A stretch of DNA of 48,247 nt from Chitinophaga pinensis (GCA_945902975.1 CAMDNL010000002.1:1-48247), one strand, 5' to 3'. Positions 12,175 through 22,530 are shown, counted from the stretch's first letter. Numbers and translations: made by a program. Notes: generated by a model from the letters alone, not told the origin.

Positions 12175-12180
12175 TATAGC

Positions 12181-13392
12181 ATGAACGCAAGTCTTTCCTA
12201 CGATACTTTAAATGCTGCAGCAGAAAAATTTGGGACACCTTTGTATGTGTACCACGCAGAAAAAATTGAACAGCAATACCAAAATTTATGCGCGCAGTTT
12301 GAGTCCATTCAAACAAAATTTTTTTATGCATGTAAGGCTTTAACCAATATTCATATTTTAAAAGTAATTAAGGACATGGGTTGCAATATTGATTGCAGTT
12401 CAATCAATGAAGTTAGACTAGCATTGCATGTAGGATTTTTGCCAAACAATATCTTATACACTAGTAATAGTGTTGGGTTTGATGAAATAAGGACTGCTGT
12501 TGAATTAGGCGTGAACGTAAATATTGACAGCTTATCTAATTTAGAAAAATTTGGTCAAGCATTTGGCGGGACAAAAGCCATTGGGGTGCGCATTAGACCA
12601 GATATCATGGCAGGGGGTAATTTGAAAATATCTACCGGGCATGTTAAAAGTAAATTCGGTATTCCACTCACACAATTGGACGCATTAAAATTGATTCAAG
12701 AAAAATACAAGATCAATATTCATACTTTACATATTCATACTGGAAGTGAAATAAAAGATGTGGCGGTTTTTATGAAATCTGCAGAAGTTTTTGACACCCT
12801 ACTCCCTCATTTTCCTACGGTAAACGTATTGGATTTTGGAGGTGGATTCAAAGTGCCTTATGCACCAGGTGAACATGGTACTGATATGGCCCAATTAGGT
12901 GCAGAAGTTAATAAAGTGATAAAGCAGCTATCAGAGAAATTCGGACGTCAATTTACCGCATGGTTTGAGCCAGGTAAATATATGGTCAGCGAAGCAGGAT
13001 TTTTTATTGCCAAAGTCAATGTCTTAAAGACTTCGGGCGAGATCAGCTTTGCAGGTTTGAACACAGGACTGAATCATTTAATTCGTCCGATGTTTTATGA
13101 CGCATACCATCACATAGATAACATCACAAGTCCTAACAATCCACCTAAGCAATATGCCGTGGTAGGAAATATTTGTGAAACAGATACTTTTGCATGGGAC
13201 AGGGCTATTCCTACAATTACCGAAGGTGATTTATTGGTTTTTTACAATGCAGGTGCTTATGGTTATGAAATGGCTAGCAATTACAATGCAAGATTCAAAC
13301 CAGCACAGGTTTTATATCAAGATGGTGTGGCAAAACTAATTAGTAGAGCAGATCAGTTTGAAGATCTCTTAACTTTACAAGTACCTTTATAA
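12181..13392 (+). CDS. lysA: Diaminopimelate decarboxylase
   Basis: 403 aa PLP-dependent fold-III enzyme; FFYACKALTNIHILK, HIHTGSEI, LDFGGGFKVPY, GNICETDTFAWDR, YNAGAYGYEMASNYN. Confidence 0.93.
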   Translation: MNASLSYDTLNAAAEKFGTPLYVYHAEKIEQQYQNLCAQFESIQTKFFYACKALTNIHILKVIKDMGCNIDCSSINEVRLALHVGFLPNNILYTSNSVGFDEIRTAVELGVNVNIDSLSNLEKFGQAFGGTKAIGVRIRPDIMAGGNLKISTGHVKSKFGIPLTQLDALKLIQEKYKINIHTLHIHTGSEIKDVAVFMKSAEVFDTLLPHFPTVNVLDFGGGFKVPYAPGEHGTDMAQLGAEVNKVIKQLSEKFGRQFTAWFEPGKYMVSEAGFFIAKVNVLKTSGEISFAGLNTGLNHLIRPMFYDAYHHIDNITSPNNPPKQYAVVGNICETDTFAWDRAIPTITEGDLLVFYNAGAYGYEMASNYNARFKPAQVLYQDGVAKLISRADQFEDLLTLQVPL

Positions 13393-13396
13393 CCTC

Positions 13397-14167
13397 ATGA
13401 TAGAAATTCAACATATCTATAAAGCCTTTGGCGATAAAGTGATTATCGACGATGTGAGTGCGCAGTTTAAACCAGGTATTTGCAATTTAATTATAGGTGC
13501 AAGCGGTAGTGGTAAAACCGTTTTAATAAAATGTATTGTAGATTTAATCCAAGCAGATCAGGGGAAAATCTTATTTGACAATGCTGATTTTAATACTTTA
13601 AATAAAGATCAAAAAAAGACTTTAAGAAATAGTATTGGGATGTTATTCCAAGGCAATGCCTTATTTGACTCCATGACCGTCCAAGAGAATGTAAAATTTC
13701 CTTTGGACATGTTTAGTGATTTAACTGAGGATGAAAAGTTGGCGAAAGTCAATCAAATCTTGGCGCGTGTTCAATTAACAGGAGTCAATGAAAAATTCCC
13801 TGCAGAAATAAGTGGTGGGATGAAAAAGCGTGTTGGATTAGCGCGTGCACTGGTATTAGAGCCAAAGTATTTATTCTGTGACGAACCAAATTCGGGTTTA
13901 GATCCTCAAACATCACTCGTTATTGACCATTTAATTCAAGAATTAACAAAGGAATTCAATATTACCACCCTAGTTGTTACCCATGACATGAATAGTGTGA
14001 TGGAAATTGGGGAATATATCATCTACTTAAATAAAGGAAAAAAAGAATGGGAAGGCAGTAATCAAGATATCATATTTAGTCAAAATAAATTATTGAATGA
14101 TTTTATCTTCGCTTCTGGATTTTTACAAGACGCAAAAGCCATGCGAATGATGGCACAAAAAAAATAA
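13397..14167 (+). CDS. ABC transporter ATP-binding protein, MlaF-like
   Basis: 256 aa; Walker A GASGSGKT, signature ISGGMKKRVGLARAL, Walker B YLFCDEPNSGLDP. Confidence 0.9.
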   Translation: MIEIQHIYKAFGDKVIIDDVSAQFKPGICNLIIGASGSGKTVLIKCIVDLIQADQGKILFDNADFNTLNKDQKKTLRNSIGMLFQGNALFDSMTVQENVKFPLDMFSDLTEDEKLAKVNQILARVQLTGVNEKFPAEISGGMKKRVGLARALVLEPKYLFCDEPNSGLDPQTSLVIDHLIQELTKEFNITTLVVTHDMNSVMEIGEYIIYLNKGKKEWEGSNQDIIFSQNKLLNDFIFASGFLQDAKAMRMMAQKK

Positions 14168-14170
14168 ATT

Positions 14171-14683
14171 ATGAAAAAAGTAACGACCTTTTTTAGCTTA
14201 ATGACTTTAAGCTTATTTGCTTCAATGACTTTGTCTGCTCAAGCAAATATTGACCCGAATGCCCCTTTCTTAAAAGACAAAAACATTCCAAAATTCACCC
14301 TTAATTTGACCACAGGGAAATCTTTCAGCAATACACAGATTCCAAAAACTAAATACACTTGTATCATCATATTTAGCCCAGACTGTTCTCATTGCCAAGA
14401 AGAAGCAGCTGATTTAACAAAGAATGCGGACAAGTTTAAGTCGGTCTTCTTTATTTGGAATAGTTATAAGGAAATGGCTGATATTAAAGCTTTTGCAATT
14501 AAATATGGCTTGGATAAGCAATCCAATGTGATAGTAGGCAGGGACCCTGAATTTGCTATACCAGTATTTTTTAGGCCTCGCATGACTCCATTTGTAGCAT
14601 TGTATGCGAATGGTCAATTGTTAAAAGTTTACGAACAAGGGGTAAAAGTGCCAGAATTACTTAAAATAATAGGAGGCAAATAA
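14171..14683 (+). CDS. Exported thioredoxin-like / TlpA-like redoxin domain protein
   Basis: 170 aa; signal peptide (FASMTLSAQA), CSHC redox motif in FSPDCSHCQEEA, cis-Pro region RMTPFVALY. Confidence 0.8.
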   Translation: MKKVTTFFSLMTLSLFASMTLSAQANIDPNAPFLKDKNIPKFTLNLTTGKSFSNTQIPKTKYTCIIIFSPDCSHCQEEAADLTKNADKFKSVFFIWNSYKEMADIKAFAIKYGLDKQSNVIVGRDPEFAIPVFFRPRMTPFVALYANGQLLKVYEQGVKVPELLKIIGGK

Positions 14684-14729
14684 CTAACTTTAACCCGTTA
14701 AATCAAGTTCAACATTTAAATAAAAAGAT

Positions 14730-15659
14730 ATGAAAATTACTGTTGTTGGTGCTGGTGCTGTAGGAGCAACTTGTGCAGATAATATTGCACGTAAAGAATT
14801 GGCTTCTGAAGTGGTTTTGTTAGACATTAGAGAAGGCTTTGCCGAAGGTAAGGCACAGGACATGATGCAGACTGCTGCTTTAGTAGGTTTTGATACACGT
14901 ATTACTGGTAGTACCAATGACTACACTAAAACAGCCAACTCAGATGTAGTTGTAATTACTTCTGGCTTACCACGTAAACCAGGTATGACAAGAGAAGAAT
15001 TAATTGGTACCAATGCGGGTATCGTTACAAGTGTTTGTGAAAATATTTTAAAGCATTCTCCAAATGCGATCTTAATTGTGATTAGTAACCCAATGGATAC
15101 AATGACTTATTTAGCATTGCAGTCTACAGGATTACCAAAAAATAGAATCATTGGAATGGGTGGTGCATTGGATAGTGCTAGATTCAAATATCAATTAAGT
15201 GCACATTTAAATTGTAGCCCTTCAGACTTAAACGCCATTGTTATTGGTGGACATGGAGATACCACGATGATTCCTTTGGTGAAGCATGCAACTTTAAATA
15301 GCATTCCAGTAACAAAATTCTTATCAGAGGCGCAACAAGAGCAAGTAATCAATGATACCATGGTGGGTGGTGCAACTTTGACTAAATTATTAGGCACTTC
15401 GGCTTGGTATGCACCAGGTGCAGCAGGAGCCGCATTGGTAGAAAGCATTGTACGCGACGAAAAGAAATTATTCACTTGTTGCGTAAGCTTAAACGGCGAG
15501 TATGGCCAAAAAGATATCTGCTTAGGTGTACCTGTTGTGATTGGAAAGAATGGATGGGAAAAAATAGTTGATATGGATTTATCTGCAGACGAGCAAGCAG
15601 CATTCAACAAGAGTGCAGATGCAGTAAGAAGTATGAATGATGTATTAAAGACTTTATAA
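14730..15659 (+). CDS. mdh: Malate dehydrogenase
   Basis: 309 aa; MKITVVGAGAVGATCADNIA, TSGLPRKPGMTREELI, VISNPMDTMTYLA, VIGGHGDTTMIPL. Confidence 0.95.
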   Translation: MKITVVGAGAVGATCADNIARKELASEVVLLDIREGFAEGKAQDMMQTAALVGFDTRITGSTNDYTKTANSDVVVITSGLPRKPGMTREELIGTNAGIVTSVCENILKHSPNAILIVISNPMDTMTYLALQSTGLPKNRIIGMGGALDSARFKYQLSAHLNCSPSDLNAIVIGGHGDTTMIPLVKHATLNSIPVTKFLSEAQQEQVINDTMVGGATLTKLLGTSAWYAPGAAGAALVESIVRDEKKLFTCCVSLNGEYGQKDICLGVPVVIGKNGWEKIVDMDLSADEQAAFNKSADAVRSMNDVLKTL

Positions 15660-15680
15660 TCTTTGTACTTGACCATACAC

Positions 15681-15710
15681 AATAAAGCCTCGCAATGCGA
15701 GGCTTTATTT
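15681..15710. terminator. Bidirectional rho-independent terminator between convergent mdh and GT9 gene
   Basis: AATAAAGCCTCGCAATGCGAGGCTTTATTT; GC-rich stem with A/T flanks between two convergent genes. Confidence 0.85.
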
Positions 15711-15787
15711 ATTTAAATAGTAAATAGATATAAACATACTACTTCGACGAACTTGAAATTGCACTAAAGGGAAAGAGATAAACAATA

Positions 15788-16849
15788 CTATGTTTCTTTA
15801 TAATAGGCAATCGCTTTATCTGCAATGGATTGTAGGTCTTGCTGTTGCATACATGCAAAATGGCCTTGCGGACAATGGTTCGTGCCATAATTAGAACAAG
15901 GTTGGCATGGAAGATTTGGAACGATTGCATTAAAATACATTTCGTTACTATTCAAAATAGTAGATGCAGTATTTGTGTTCAAAGTTTTTTGATTGACTTG
16001 TTGCACAGTTGGATAATAAGGCTCCACTTGCAAAGCAGGAGAAGTCGCTCCCCAGATAGCCACTGTCTTTTTATGAAAGGCGCAAGCAATGTATAAAAAT
16101 CCAGTGTCGTGTGAGATGACCGTCCTGGATTGCTTTACCAATAAAGCAGATTCCTGTAGATTGAATTTTCCGCAAGCATTCCATACTTTAATGGGATTAA
16201 TCGCTTCCACAGCAGCGCCTTCTGCTTCATCCTCCTTTCCCCCAATTAACACAATAGGATAAGGAATTTTATGACAAAGTTGTTGCAAAGCACTAACAGG
16301 TAATTTTTTTGTGGCGTAAGATGCACCAATCACCAATGCAATATAACCAGACTCAAAAGAAGCAGGTAAGGCAACTGCATTGATTGTAGTCTCCTTTGGA
16401 ATAAAGTAATCCAATCCTTTTCCGTCATTGACTATACCTAAGCTTGATAATGCGTCTAGACAGCGATCTGCAATATGCCTCATAGGCATGAAATTCAAAT
16501 GCAGCTTCGTTAATAAAAATTTTTGAAGGCTTAACTTTTCATAAGATAAACTTGGTACACCCAATGCCTTTTGAATTTGGTAAGTTCTATAATTTTTATG
16601 CAAGTCAATGATGTAATCAAAATTACATGCCTTTAATTGATTGATAGTCGCTTGTAAGTCTTTATCAAAATAATGGAAATGATCGATATATGGATTGCCG
16701 ATGGTCACCGCTTTCATAGTCGCCTTCGTTAAAAAATGGATCTCTACGCCCGGAATCTGCTGCTTGGCGCAACGTATAGCAGGCGAGGTAAATACAATGT
16801 CCCCTATAGAAGAAAAACGGATGAATAATAAGCGCATAGTGCTTAACAA
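15788..16849 (-). CDS. Glycosyltransferase family 9 (heptosyltransferase-like)
   Basis: 353 aa; LLFIRFSSIGDIVFTSPAIRCAK N-terminus, VISHDTGFLYIACAFHKKTVAIWGATSP, Cys-rich C-terminus PCQPCSNYGTNHCPQGHFACM. Confidence 0.88.
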   Translation of the reverse strand: MLSTMRLLFIRFSSIGDIVFTSPAIRCAKQQIPGVEIHFLTKATMKAVTIGNPYIDHFHYFDKDLQATINQLKACNFDYIIDLHKNYRTYQIQKALGVPSLSYEKLSLQKFLLTKLHLNFMPMRHIADRCLDALSSLGIVNDGKGLDYFIPKETTINAVALPASFESGYIALVIGASYATKKLPVSALQQLCHKIPYPIVLIGGKEDEAEGAAVEAINPIKVWNACGKFNLQESALLVKQSRTVISHDTGFLYIACAFHKKTVAIWGATSPALQVEPYYPTVQQVNQKTLNTNTASTILNSNEMYFNAIVPNLPCQPCSNYGTNHCPQGHFACMQQQDLQSIADKAIAYYKET

Positions 16850-16880
16850 TTTAATCTATTGCTAGGTATAAAAATATCAA

Positions 16881-18128
16881 CTACCGTAAAGGGTGATCCT
16901 GTTCTAGAAAATCTAAATCCTTATGGTAGGTTTCTTCTGTGAAAACAAATGCTAGCATGGTGACACCCATCACAATAAAACCAGTCACAATACCGCTTTG
17001 CACAATGGTCCAGCCCATTGACTTTTGCAAAATGTCTAAAAATAAAAAGTTAATCAATGGTAAAGCACCACGCACCATGTTCGGAATAGTCGTTGCTGCA
17101 GTGGCTCTTAAATTAGTGCCAAATTGTTCTGCTGCCATTTGATTGAAGATGGCCCAATAACCTGTACTAAAGCCTAAGAAAGCACAGATGGCATACATTC
17201 TTGAATCACTATTGTTAAAGGCACTAAAGAATAAGACCATCCCAACGATACTAAGCATGTAAAATAAAAACAAGGCTTTTTTTCTGCTTTCAAAATATTG
17301 ACTCACCCAGCCAATTAATAAGTCTCCCACTGCAATACCTATGTAGGCGAACATCACAGACTTACCGGAATCAATTAAATTATCACCATATAATCCGGTG
17401 GCAAATTTATTACTGTAGTTGACCATGACGCCTATTACAAACCAAGTTGGCAATCCAATTAAAATGGCTTTAATGTATTTTGAAAATCTTTTGTAAGAAG
17501 TGAAAAACATAAAGAAGTTACCCTTTACAGCATTGCTCATCTTAACAGACTCAAACATAAATGACTCGGCCACACGCACACGCAGGACCAATAAAAAGAA
17601 ACCTAATCCTCCACCAATTTTATAACACAATCTCCAATCCTGCGTATACTTAAAAGTAAAATAGGCAAAGACGGCACCTGATAAACCAATCCCTGCCACC
17701 ATTGAAGTACCAATCCCTCTTTTATTTTTTGGTAACATCTCTGAAACCAATGTAATACCTGCACCTAATTCCCCTGCTAGTCCAATACCTCCAATGAATC
17801 TGCAATAGGCATACTGGTCTACTGTTTGCACATAGCCAGTAACGATATTTGCTACAGAATATAAAAGGATGGAGCCAAATAATACTTTCAATCTGCCCAA
17901 CTTATCACCAATCACGCCCCATAAAATACCACCAATTAATAAACCTGACATTTGCCAGTTAATGATATGCGCACTATCTACAATGATGGTTTCTAATGTG
18001 GACCCCACTGCAAGTACACTTGGTTGACGAACAATCGTGAATAATAATAAATCATACACATCTACAAAATAGCCTAATGCTGCTACAAATACTGGCAAAG
18101 AAAAAAGTCCAATTTGCTTATTATTCAT
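16881..18128 (-). CDS. MFS transporter
   Basis: 415 aa, about 12 hydrophobic segments; GGILWGVIGDKLGRLKVLFGSILLYS and YCRFIGGIGLAGELGAGITLVSEMLPKNKRG motifs. Confidence 0.88.
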   Translation of the reverse strand: MNNKQIGLFSLPVFVAALGYFVDVYDLLLFTIVRQPSVLAVGSTLETIIVDSAHIINWQMSGLLIGGILWGVIGDKLGRLKVLFGSILLYSVANIVTGYVQTVDQYAYCRFIGGIGLAGELGAGITLVSEMLPKNKRGIGTSMVAGIGLSGAVFAYFTFKYTQDWRLCYKIGGGLGFFLLVLRVRVAESFMFESVKMSNAVKGNFFMFFTSYKRFSKYIKAILIGLPTWFVIGVMVNYSNKFATGLYGDNLIDSGKSVMFAYIGIAVGDLLIGWVSQYFESRKKALFLFYMLSIVGMVLFFSAFNNSDSRMYAICAFLGFSTGYWAIFNQMAAEQFGTNLRATAATTIPNMVRGALPLINFLFLDILQKSMGWTIVQSGIVTGFIVMGVTMLAFVFTEETYHKDLDFLEQDHPLR

Positions 18129-18144
18129 ACAAGAAATTGATTGA

Positions 18145-18819
18145 TTACGCTTTTTTAGCGCGATGTGAAATGACTTTAATGATCACTGGCAATGTGGTGA
18201 TACCAACAATGCCCAATACAATGACTTCTAAATGATTTTTTAAATCAAAATTAAAACGAGCCAAGATCCATGACTGTAAAAAATATCCGGAACATAGCAT
18301 ACTGCCCACCCAAGCGACACAGCCAATCACATTATAATACATGAACTTGGCTTTATCCATTTTTACAATACCAGCTAAAATTGGGCCGAACGTTCTTATG
18401 ATAGGAATGAATCTTGCGATGACGATGGCTCTTCCTCCGTGTTTTTGATAAAACTCATCTGCTTGTATCAAATATTTTTTCTTGAAAAAAAGATTCTCTT
18501 TCCAATCAAACATGGTAGGACCTACTTTATGACCAAAAAGATAGCCTACGTAGTTCCCTAAAATACCCGCAGTAGAAATAAAAATAAATAGAATGGCTAA
18601 ATTCATCCATTGATTATTAGAAGCATAAATTTCTGCAGCCAAGGGCGCGCTATAAATGCCTGCCACAAACAATAAACTATCTCCTGGTAAAAAGAAGCCG
18701 GCAAACAATCCAGTCTCTGCAAAAACCACTAATAAAATTAGCCAAAGACCACCATGCTCAATATAAAATTGCGGCTGTAACAACTGACTCCAATGAAAAG
18801 CTTCTAATAAAGTGATCAT
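18145..18819 (-). CDS. DedA family membrane protein
   Basis: Starts MITLLEAFHWSQLLQPQFYIEHGG; ETGLFAGFFLPGDSLLFVAG and RFIPIIRTFGPILAGIVKM motifs. The track ORF to 18873 overlaps the upstream transporter; ATG at 18817-18819 is the more likely start. Confidence 0.9.
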   Translation of the reverse strand: MITLLEAFHWSQLLQPQFYIEHGGLWLILLVVFAETGLFAGFFLPGDSLLFVAGIYSAPLAAEIYASNNQWMNLAILFIFISTAGILGNYVGYLFGHKVGPTMFDWKENLFFKKKYLIQADEFYQKHGGRAIVIARFIPIIRTFGPILAGIVKMDKAKFMYYNVIGCVAWVGSMLCSGYFLQSWILARFNFDLKNHLEVIVLGIVGITTLPVIIKVISHRAKKA

Positions 18820-18836
18820 GCTAGATGGTATAAAAA

Positions 18837-20111
18837 TTAAACTTGTTGTGGTTCTGTTAGTTCCCCTTCCCATTTGCTTACTGCAGTGGTTGCTAAACTA
18901 TTCCCCAACACATTAGTTGCAGAACGGAACATGTCACAAAAATGATCAATAGGTAATATTAATGCAATCCCTTCTGGAGGAATATTGAACATCGCGCAAG
19001 TCGCTGTAACAACAACCAATGATGCTCTTGGTACACCCGCAATTCCTTTACTCGTTAACATCAACACAACTAACATGGTTAATTGCGTTCCAATATCTAA
19101 ATGGATGCCATATGCTTGTGCAATGGCCATACTCGCAAATGTCATGTACATCATACTGCCATCTAAGTTGAAGGAATAACCCAAAGGTAAAATGAAAGAA
19201 ACAATTTTATCCTTGCAACCAAATCGCTCCAGCTCTTCGGTTAATTTTGGAAATACAGCTTCGCTGCTTGTTGTACTAAATGCAATCACCAATGGCGTCG
19301 TAATATGTTTTAACAAGGAAGGCACACGATTTTTTAAAATCAAATAGCCTACTCCTAAAAGCACAATCCATAAGACACCAATCCCTATTAAAAAGTACAA
19401 TAAATATTTACCGTAAAAAATAAAAATGGTTAAGCCCTTTGTGGCAATGACTGCTGCAATAGCGCCAAAAACACCCAATGGCGCAAAGTTCATCACGTAG
19501 CCTACCATTTTTAAAATGATATGCGCCACTGTATCCAATGCTTTAATAAATCCTTTTGCTGGTTCTCCAATGGCAGCTGCTGCAACACCAAAGAAAATAC
19601 TAAAGATCACGATTTGTAAAATTTCATTGGTGGCCATGGCTTCGAACATACTCTTTGGAAACACATGCTCCACAAAATTAATCACACTAAAAGATTGTGT
19701 CTTACCCATTAAATCTTTCACGCCCGAGGTATCCCCTACTGTCAAATCCAATCCCTCACCTGGCTTCAATAAATTCACCAAAACCAACCCAATCAATAAA
19801 CTAATTAAGGAGGCAGACAGGAACCACAATAAAGCTTTACCGCCTACACGTCCAACCGTTTTAAGATCTCCTAACTTTGCAATCCCAACAACCAATGTCG
19901 TAAACACCAATGGTGCGATGATCATTTGAACCAATCTTAAAAAGATGGTAGTGAGTAGCTTCACATTTTTAGCAAAGCTGTCAATGGTTGCTTGGTCCTT
20001 ACCTTCATGAATAAAGTAGCCCAAAATGGCACCTGCCACCATCGCGATGACAATGTATACGGTTAGTTTGTTTGATTTTTTCATAGGATGCTTAGTGCTG
20101 CAATATACCAC
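18837..20111 (-). CDS. Dicarboxylate/amino acid:cation symporter (DAACS family)
   Basis: 424 aa; LRLVQMIIAPLVFTTLVVGI, AFSTTSSEAVFPKLTEELERFG, PLGYSFNLDGSMMYM. Start is probably the internal MKKSNKL rather than MVYCSTKHP. Confidence 0.92.
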   Translation of the reverse strand: MVYCSTKHPMKKSNKLTVYIVIAMVAGAILGYFIHEGKDQATIDSFAKNVKLLTTIFLRLVQMIIAPLVFTTLVVGIAKLGDLKTVGRVGGKALLWFLSASLISLLIGLVLVNLLKPGEGLDLTVGDTSGVKDLMGKTQSFSVINFVEHVFPKSMFEAMATNEILQIVIFSIFFGVAAAAIGEPAKGFIKALDTVAHIILKMVGYVMNFAPLGVFGAIAAVIATKGLTIFIFYGKYLLYFLIGIGVLWIVLLGVGYLILKNRVPSLLKHITTPLVIAFSTTSSEAVFPKLTEELERFGCKDKIVSFILPLGYSFNLDGSMMYMTFASMAIAQAYGIHLDIGTQLTMLVVLMLTSKGIAGVPRASLVVVTATCAMFNIPPEGIALILPIDHFCDMFRSATNVLGNSLATTAVSKWEGELTEPQQV

Positions 20112-20231
20112 ATAAGTTCTAAAAAAATAACCGTCTACAAAATTTGAGTTTGCCCCTTTTTTTTAGCTAAAACCACTCTATAATTGCGAAAAAAATGCTA
20201 CTTTTCAACTTAAATAGAAACCAATTATATT

Positions 20232-21725
20232 ATGAGTTTATTTAGAAAGAAAGATTTATCCGCCATGTTAGCTCAGGCAGATGATGGAGGAAAAGGATTA
20301 AAGCGCACTTTAGGTGCTGGTAATTTAATTGCATTAGGCATTGGTGCCATTATCGGTGCTGGCTTGTTTGTAAGAACAGCTGCTGCAGCCGGTCAGGCAG
20401 CTGGACCTGCGGTGACTATATCCTTTATTATTGCTGCTGTAGGCTGTGCTTTTGCAGGCTTATGTTATGCAGAATTTGCTGCGATGATCCCGATTGCAGG
20501 TAGCGCGTATGCTTACTCTTATGTAACAATGGGTGAGTTAGTGGCTTGGATCATTGGCTGGGCCTTGATTATGGAATATGCCTTAGGTGCTGCTACAGTG
20601 TCTATCGCCTGGAGTGAATACCTCAATAAGCTGACGGGAGGCGCCATACCTTATGAATGGAGCCATAGTCCTTTTGAAAGTTTCACTGATAGTATGGGTG
20701 TGGCACACTCTGGTATCATGAATGCGCCTGCGTTGGTGATTCTTTTAGCGTTGACTTTATTATTGATCAAAGGTTCTCAAGAATCTGCTATCGTAAATGC
20801 AGTGATTGTATTTATTAAAGTAGCGATTGTGATCATATTTATTGCGGTGGGATGGCAGTTTATCAAGCCTGAAAACCACACTCCTTATTTAATCCCTGCT
20901 GGTCAAGCTGCAGTAACAGATAGCGCGGGTAAAGTGATTGCAGATTATTCTGGAGCCTTTAAGCATGGCTGGGGTGGCGTACTAGGTGGGGCTGCAATTG
21001 TATTCTTTGCCTTTATTGGTTTTGATGCAGTTTCAACTGCTGCGCAAGAAGCAAAAAATCCAAAAAGAGACATGCCTATTGGTATCTTAGGTTCTTTGGT
21101 GATATGTACCATACTATATATTTTATTTGGCCACGTATTAACAGGTGTTGCACCTTGGACGGATTTTGTTGATCCAGAAAAAGGAAGAGAAGCCTCTGTT
21201 GCTTATGCTATTTCGACTTATATGACTGGATATGGCTGGCTAGCGACTGCAGTGACAGTGGCAATTTTAGCAGGTTTCTCATCTGTGATTTTAGTGATGT
21301 TGATGGGACAAAGCCGTATTTTTTATTCAATGAGTAAGGATGGTTTATTGCCAAAAGCATTTGGCGATTTACACCCTAAATACCAAACACCTTATAAATC
21401 TAACTGGATCCTATTTGTATTTGTGGGCCTATTTGCTGCTTTCGTACCAGGAAGTGTGGCAGGTGATTTAACAAGTTTTGGAACCCTATTTGCTTTCGTA
21501 TTGGTAAGCTTAGGTATTTGGATCTTAAGACGTAAATCACCCGAAATGGAGCGTCCTTTCAAAACACCATTGGTGCCATTGGTTCCTATTTTAGGCGCAG
21601 TGATTTGCTTAGCGATGATTTTTGCATTAGACATGCAAACGCTTAAAGTGGCATTTATTTGGATGATTTTAGGCTTATTTGTGTACTTCTTATACAGTAA
21701 GAAGACAAGTAAATTGAATAAATAA
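20232..21725 (+). CDS. APC family amino acid permease (cationic amino acid transporter-like)
   Basis: 497 aa; LKRTLGAGNLIALGIGAIIGAGLFVRT, FFAFIGFDAVSTAAQEAKNPKRDMPIGI. Confidence 0.92.
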   Translation: MSLFRKKDLSAMLAQADDGGKGLKRTLGAGNLIALGIGAIIGAGLFVRTAAAAGQAAGPAVTISFIIAAVGCAFAGLCYAEFAAMIPIAGSAYAYSYVTMGELVAWIIGWALIMEYALGAATVSIAWSEYLNKLTGGAIPYEWSHSPFESFTDSMGVAHSGIMNAPALVILLALTLLLIKGSQESAIVNAVIVFIKVAIVIIFIAVGWQFIKPENHTPYLIPAGQAAVTDSAGKVIADYSGAFKHGWGGVLGGAAIVFFAFIGFDAVSTAAQEAKNPKRDMPIGILGSLVICTILYILFGHVLTGVAPWTDFVDPEKGREASVAYAISTYMTGYGWLATAVTVAILAGFSSVILVMLMGQSRIFYSMSKDGLLPKAFGDLHPKYQTPYKSNWILFVFVGLFAAFVPGSVAGDLTSFGTLFAFVLVSLGIWILRRKSPEMERPFKTPLVPLVPILGAVICLAMIFALDMQTLKVAFIWMILGLFVYFLYSKKTSKLNK

Positions 21726-21746
21726 TCCAATTATAGATAAATTAAA

Positions 21747-21776
21747 ATAGTCCCGACTTTCGGGACTATTTTTTTT
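21747..21776 (+). terminator. Rho-independent terminator after the APC permease gene
   Basis: AATAGTCCCGACTTTCGGGACTATTTTTTTT hairpin plus T-run. Confidence 0.88.
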
Positions 21777-21807
21777 GTGTTATTTTTACAGACCTAAAAG
21801 AACAATT

Positions 21808-22530
21808 ATGGGAAGGATATTTGAAGTAAGAAAAGCAACCATGTTTAAACGCTTTGATCGTATGGCAAAGCAGTTTACCCGCATAGGTAAAGAAATTGTG
21901 ATTGCTGTAAAAGCATCAGGACCTAACCCAGATGATAACCCTGCTTTAAGAAGATGTTACCAGAATGCAAGAAGTGTGGGCATGCCTAAGGACCGTGTAG
22001 AAGCGGCCATTAAAAGGGCCATGGGCAAAGACACAAGCAACTACGAAGAAATTTTATACGAAGGCTATGCGCCACATGGTGTTGCTTTATTAGTAGAAAC
22101 AGCCACCGACAATCATGTAAGAACAGTTGCCAATGTAAAGAGTCATTTTAATAAAGGCAATGGTGCCATGGGAAATAGTGGCAGCGTAAGTTTTCAATTT
22201 AAGAAAATGGGTGTGTTTAAATTAAACCCAGATGGTTTAGTAATGGATGATTTGGAATTAGAATTGATTGACCATGGTTTAGATGAATTAGGAGAAAGTA
22301 ACGACGACAATGACAACCCAATTATTGTTTTAAGATGTGCATTTACTGATTTTGGTAGCTTACAAAAAGCATTAGAGGAAAAAAATATCACTGCTATTTC
22401 TGCTGAACTAGAGTGGATCCCAAGCACCACTGTGCCTGTAACAGATGAACAAGCAGAAGATATTAGTAAGTTAATTGAAAGACTAGAAGAAGATGAAGAC
22501 GTGAACAAAGTATTTCACAATATGGGATAA
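21808..22530 (+). CDS. YebC/PmpR family DNA-binding transcriptional regulator
   Basis: From ATG 21808: [30 protein letters not shown]...[30 protein letters not shown]. The track start at 21775 lies in the upstream terminator tail. Confidence 0.95.
   Translation: MGRIFEVRKATMFKRFDRMAKQFTRIGKEIVIAVKASGPNPDDNPALRRCYQNARSVGMPKDRVEAAIKRAMGKDTSNYEEILYEGYAPHGVALLVETATDNHVRTVANVKSHFNKGNGAMGNSGSVSFQFKKMGVFKLNPDGLVMDDLELELIDHGLDELGESNDDNDNPIIVLRCAFTDFGSLQKALEEKNITAISAELEWIPSTTVPVTDEQAEDISKLIERLEEDEDVNKVFHNMG

Noticed and set aside
15191-15682. 163-aa minus-strand ORF opposite mdh
   Set aside because: Fully antisense to a clear malate dehydrogenase; composition fits a shadow ORF.
15788-15930. Cys-rich C-terminus of the GT9 protein (PCQPCSNYGTNHCPQGHFACM) as a novel metal site
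   Set aside because: I recall similar Cys-rich tails as a recurring feature of GT9 family proteins in this phylum, so not novel enough to list.
18145-18873. DedA ORF extended to 18873
   Set aside because: The extension MGRGTNRTTTSLIFIPSS overlaps the transporter gene; normal DedA start is MITLLEAFHW at 18819. Not treated as a biological overlap.
19516-19929. 137-aa plus-strand ORF opposite the dicarboxylate symporter
   Set aside because: Shadow ORF over a confident membrane transporter.
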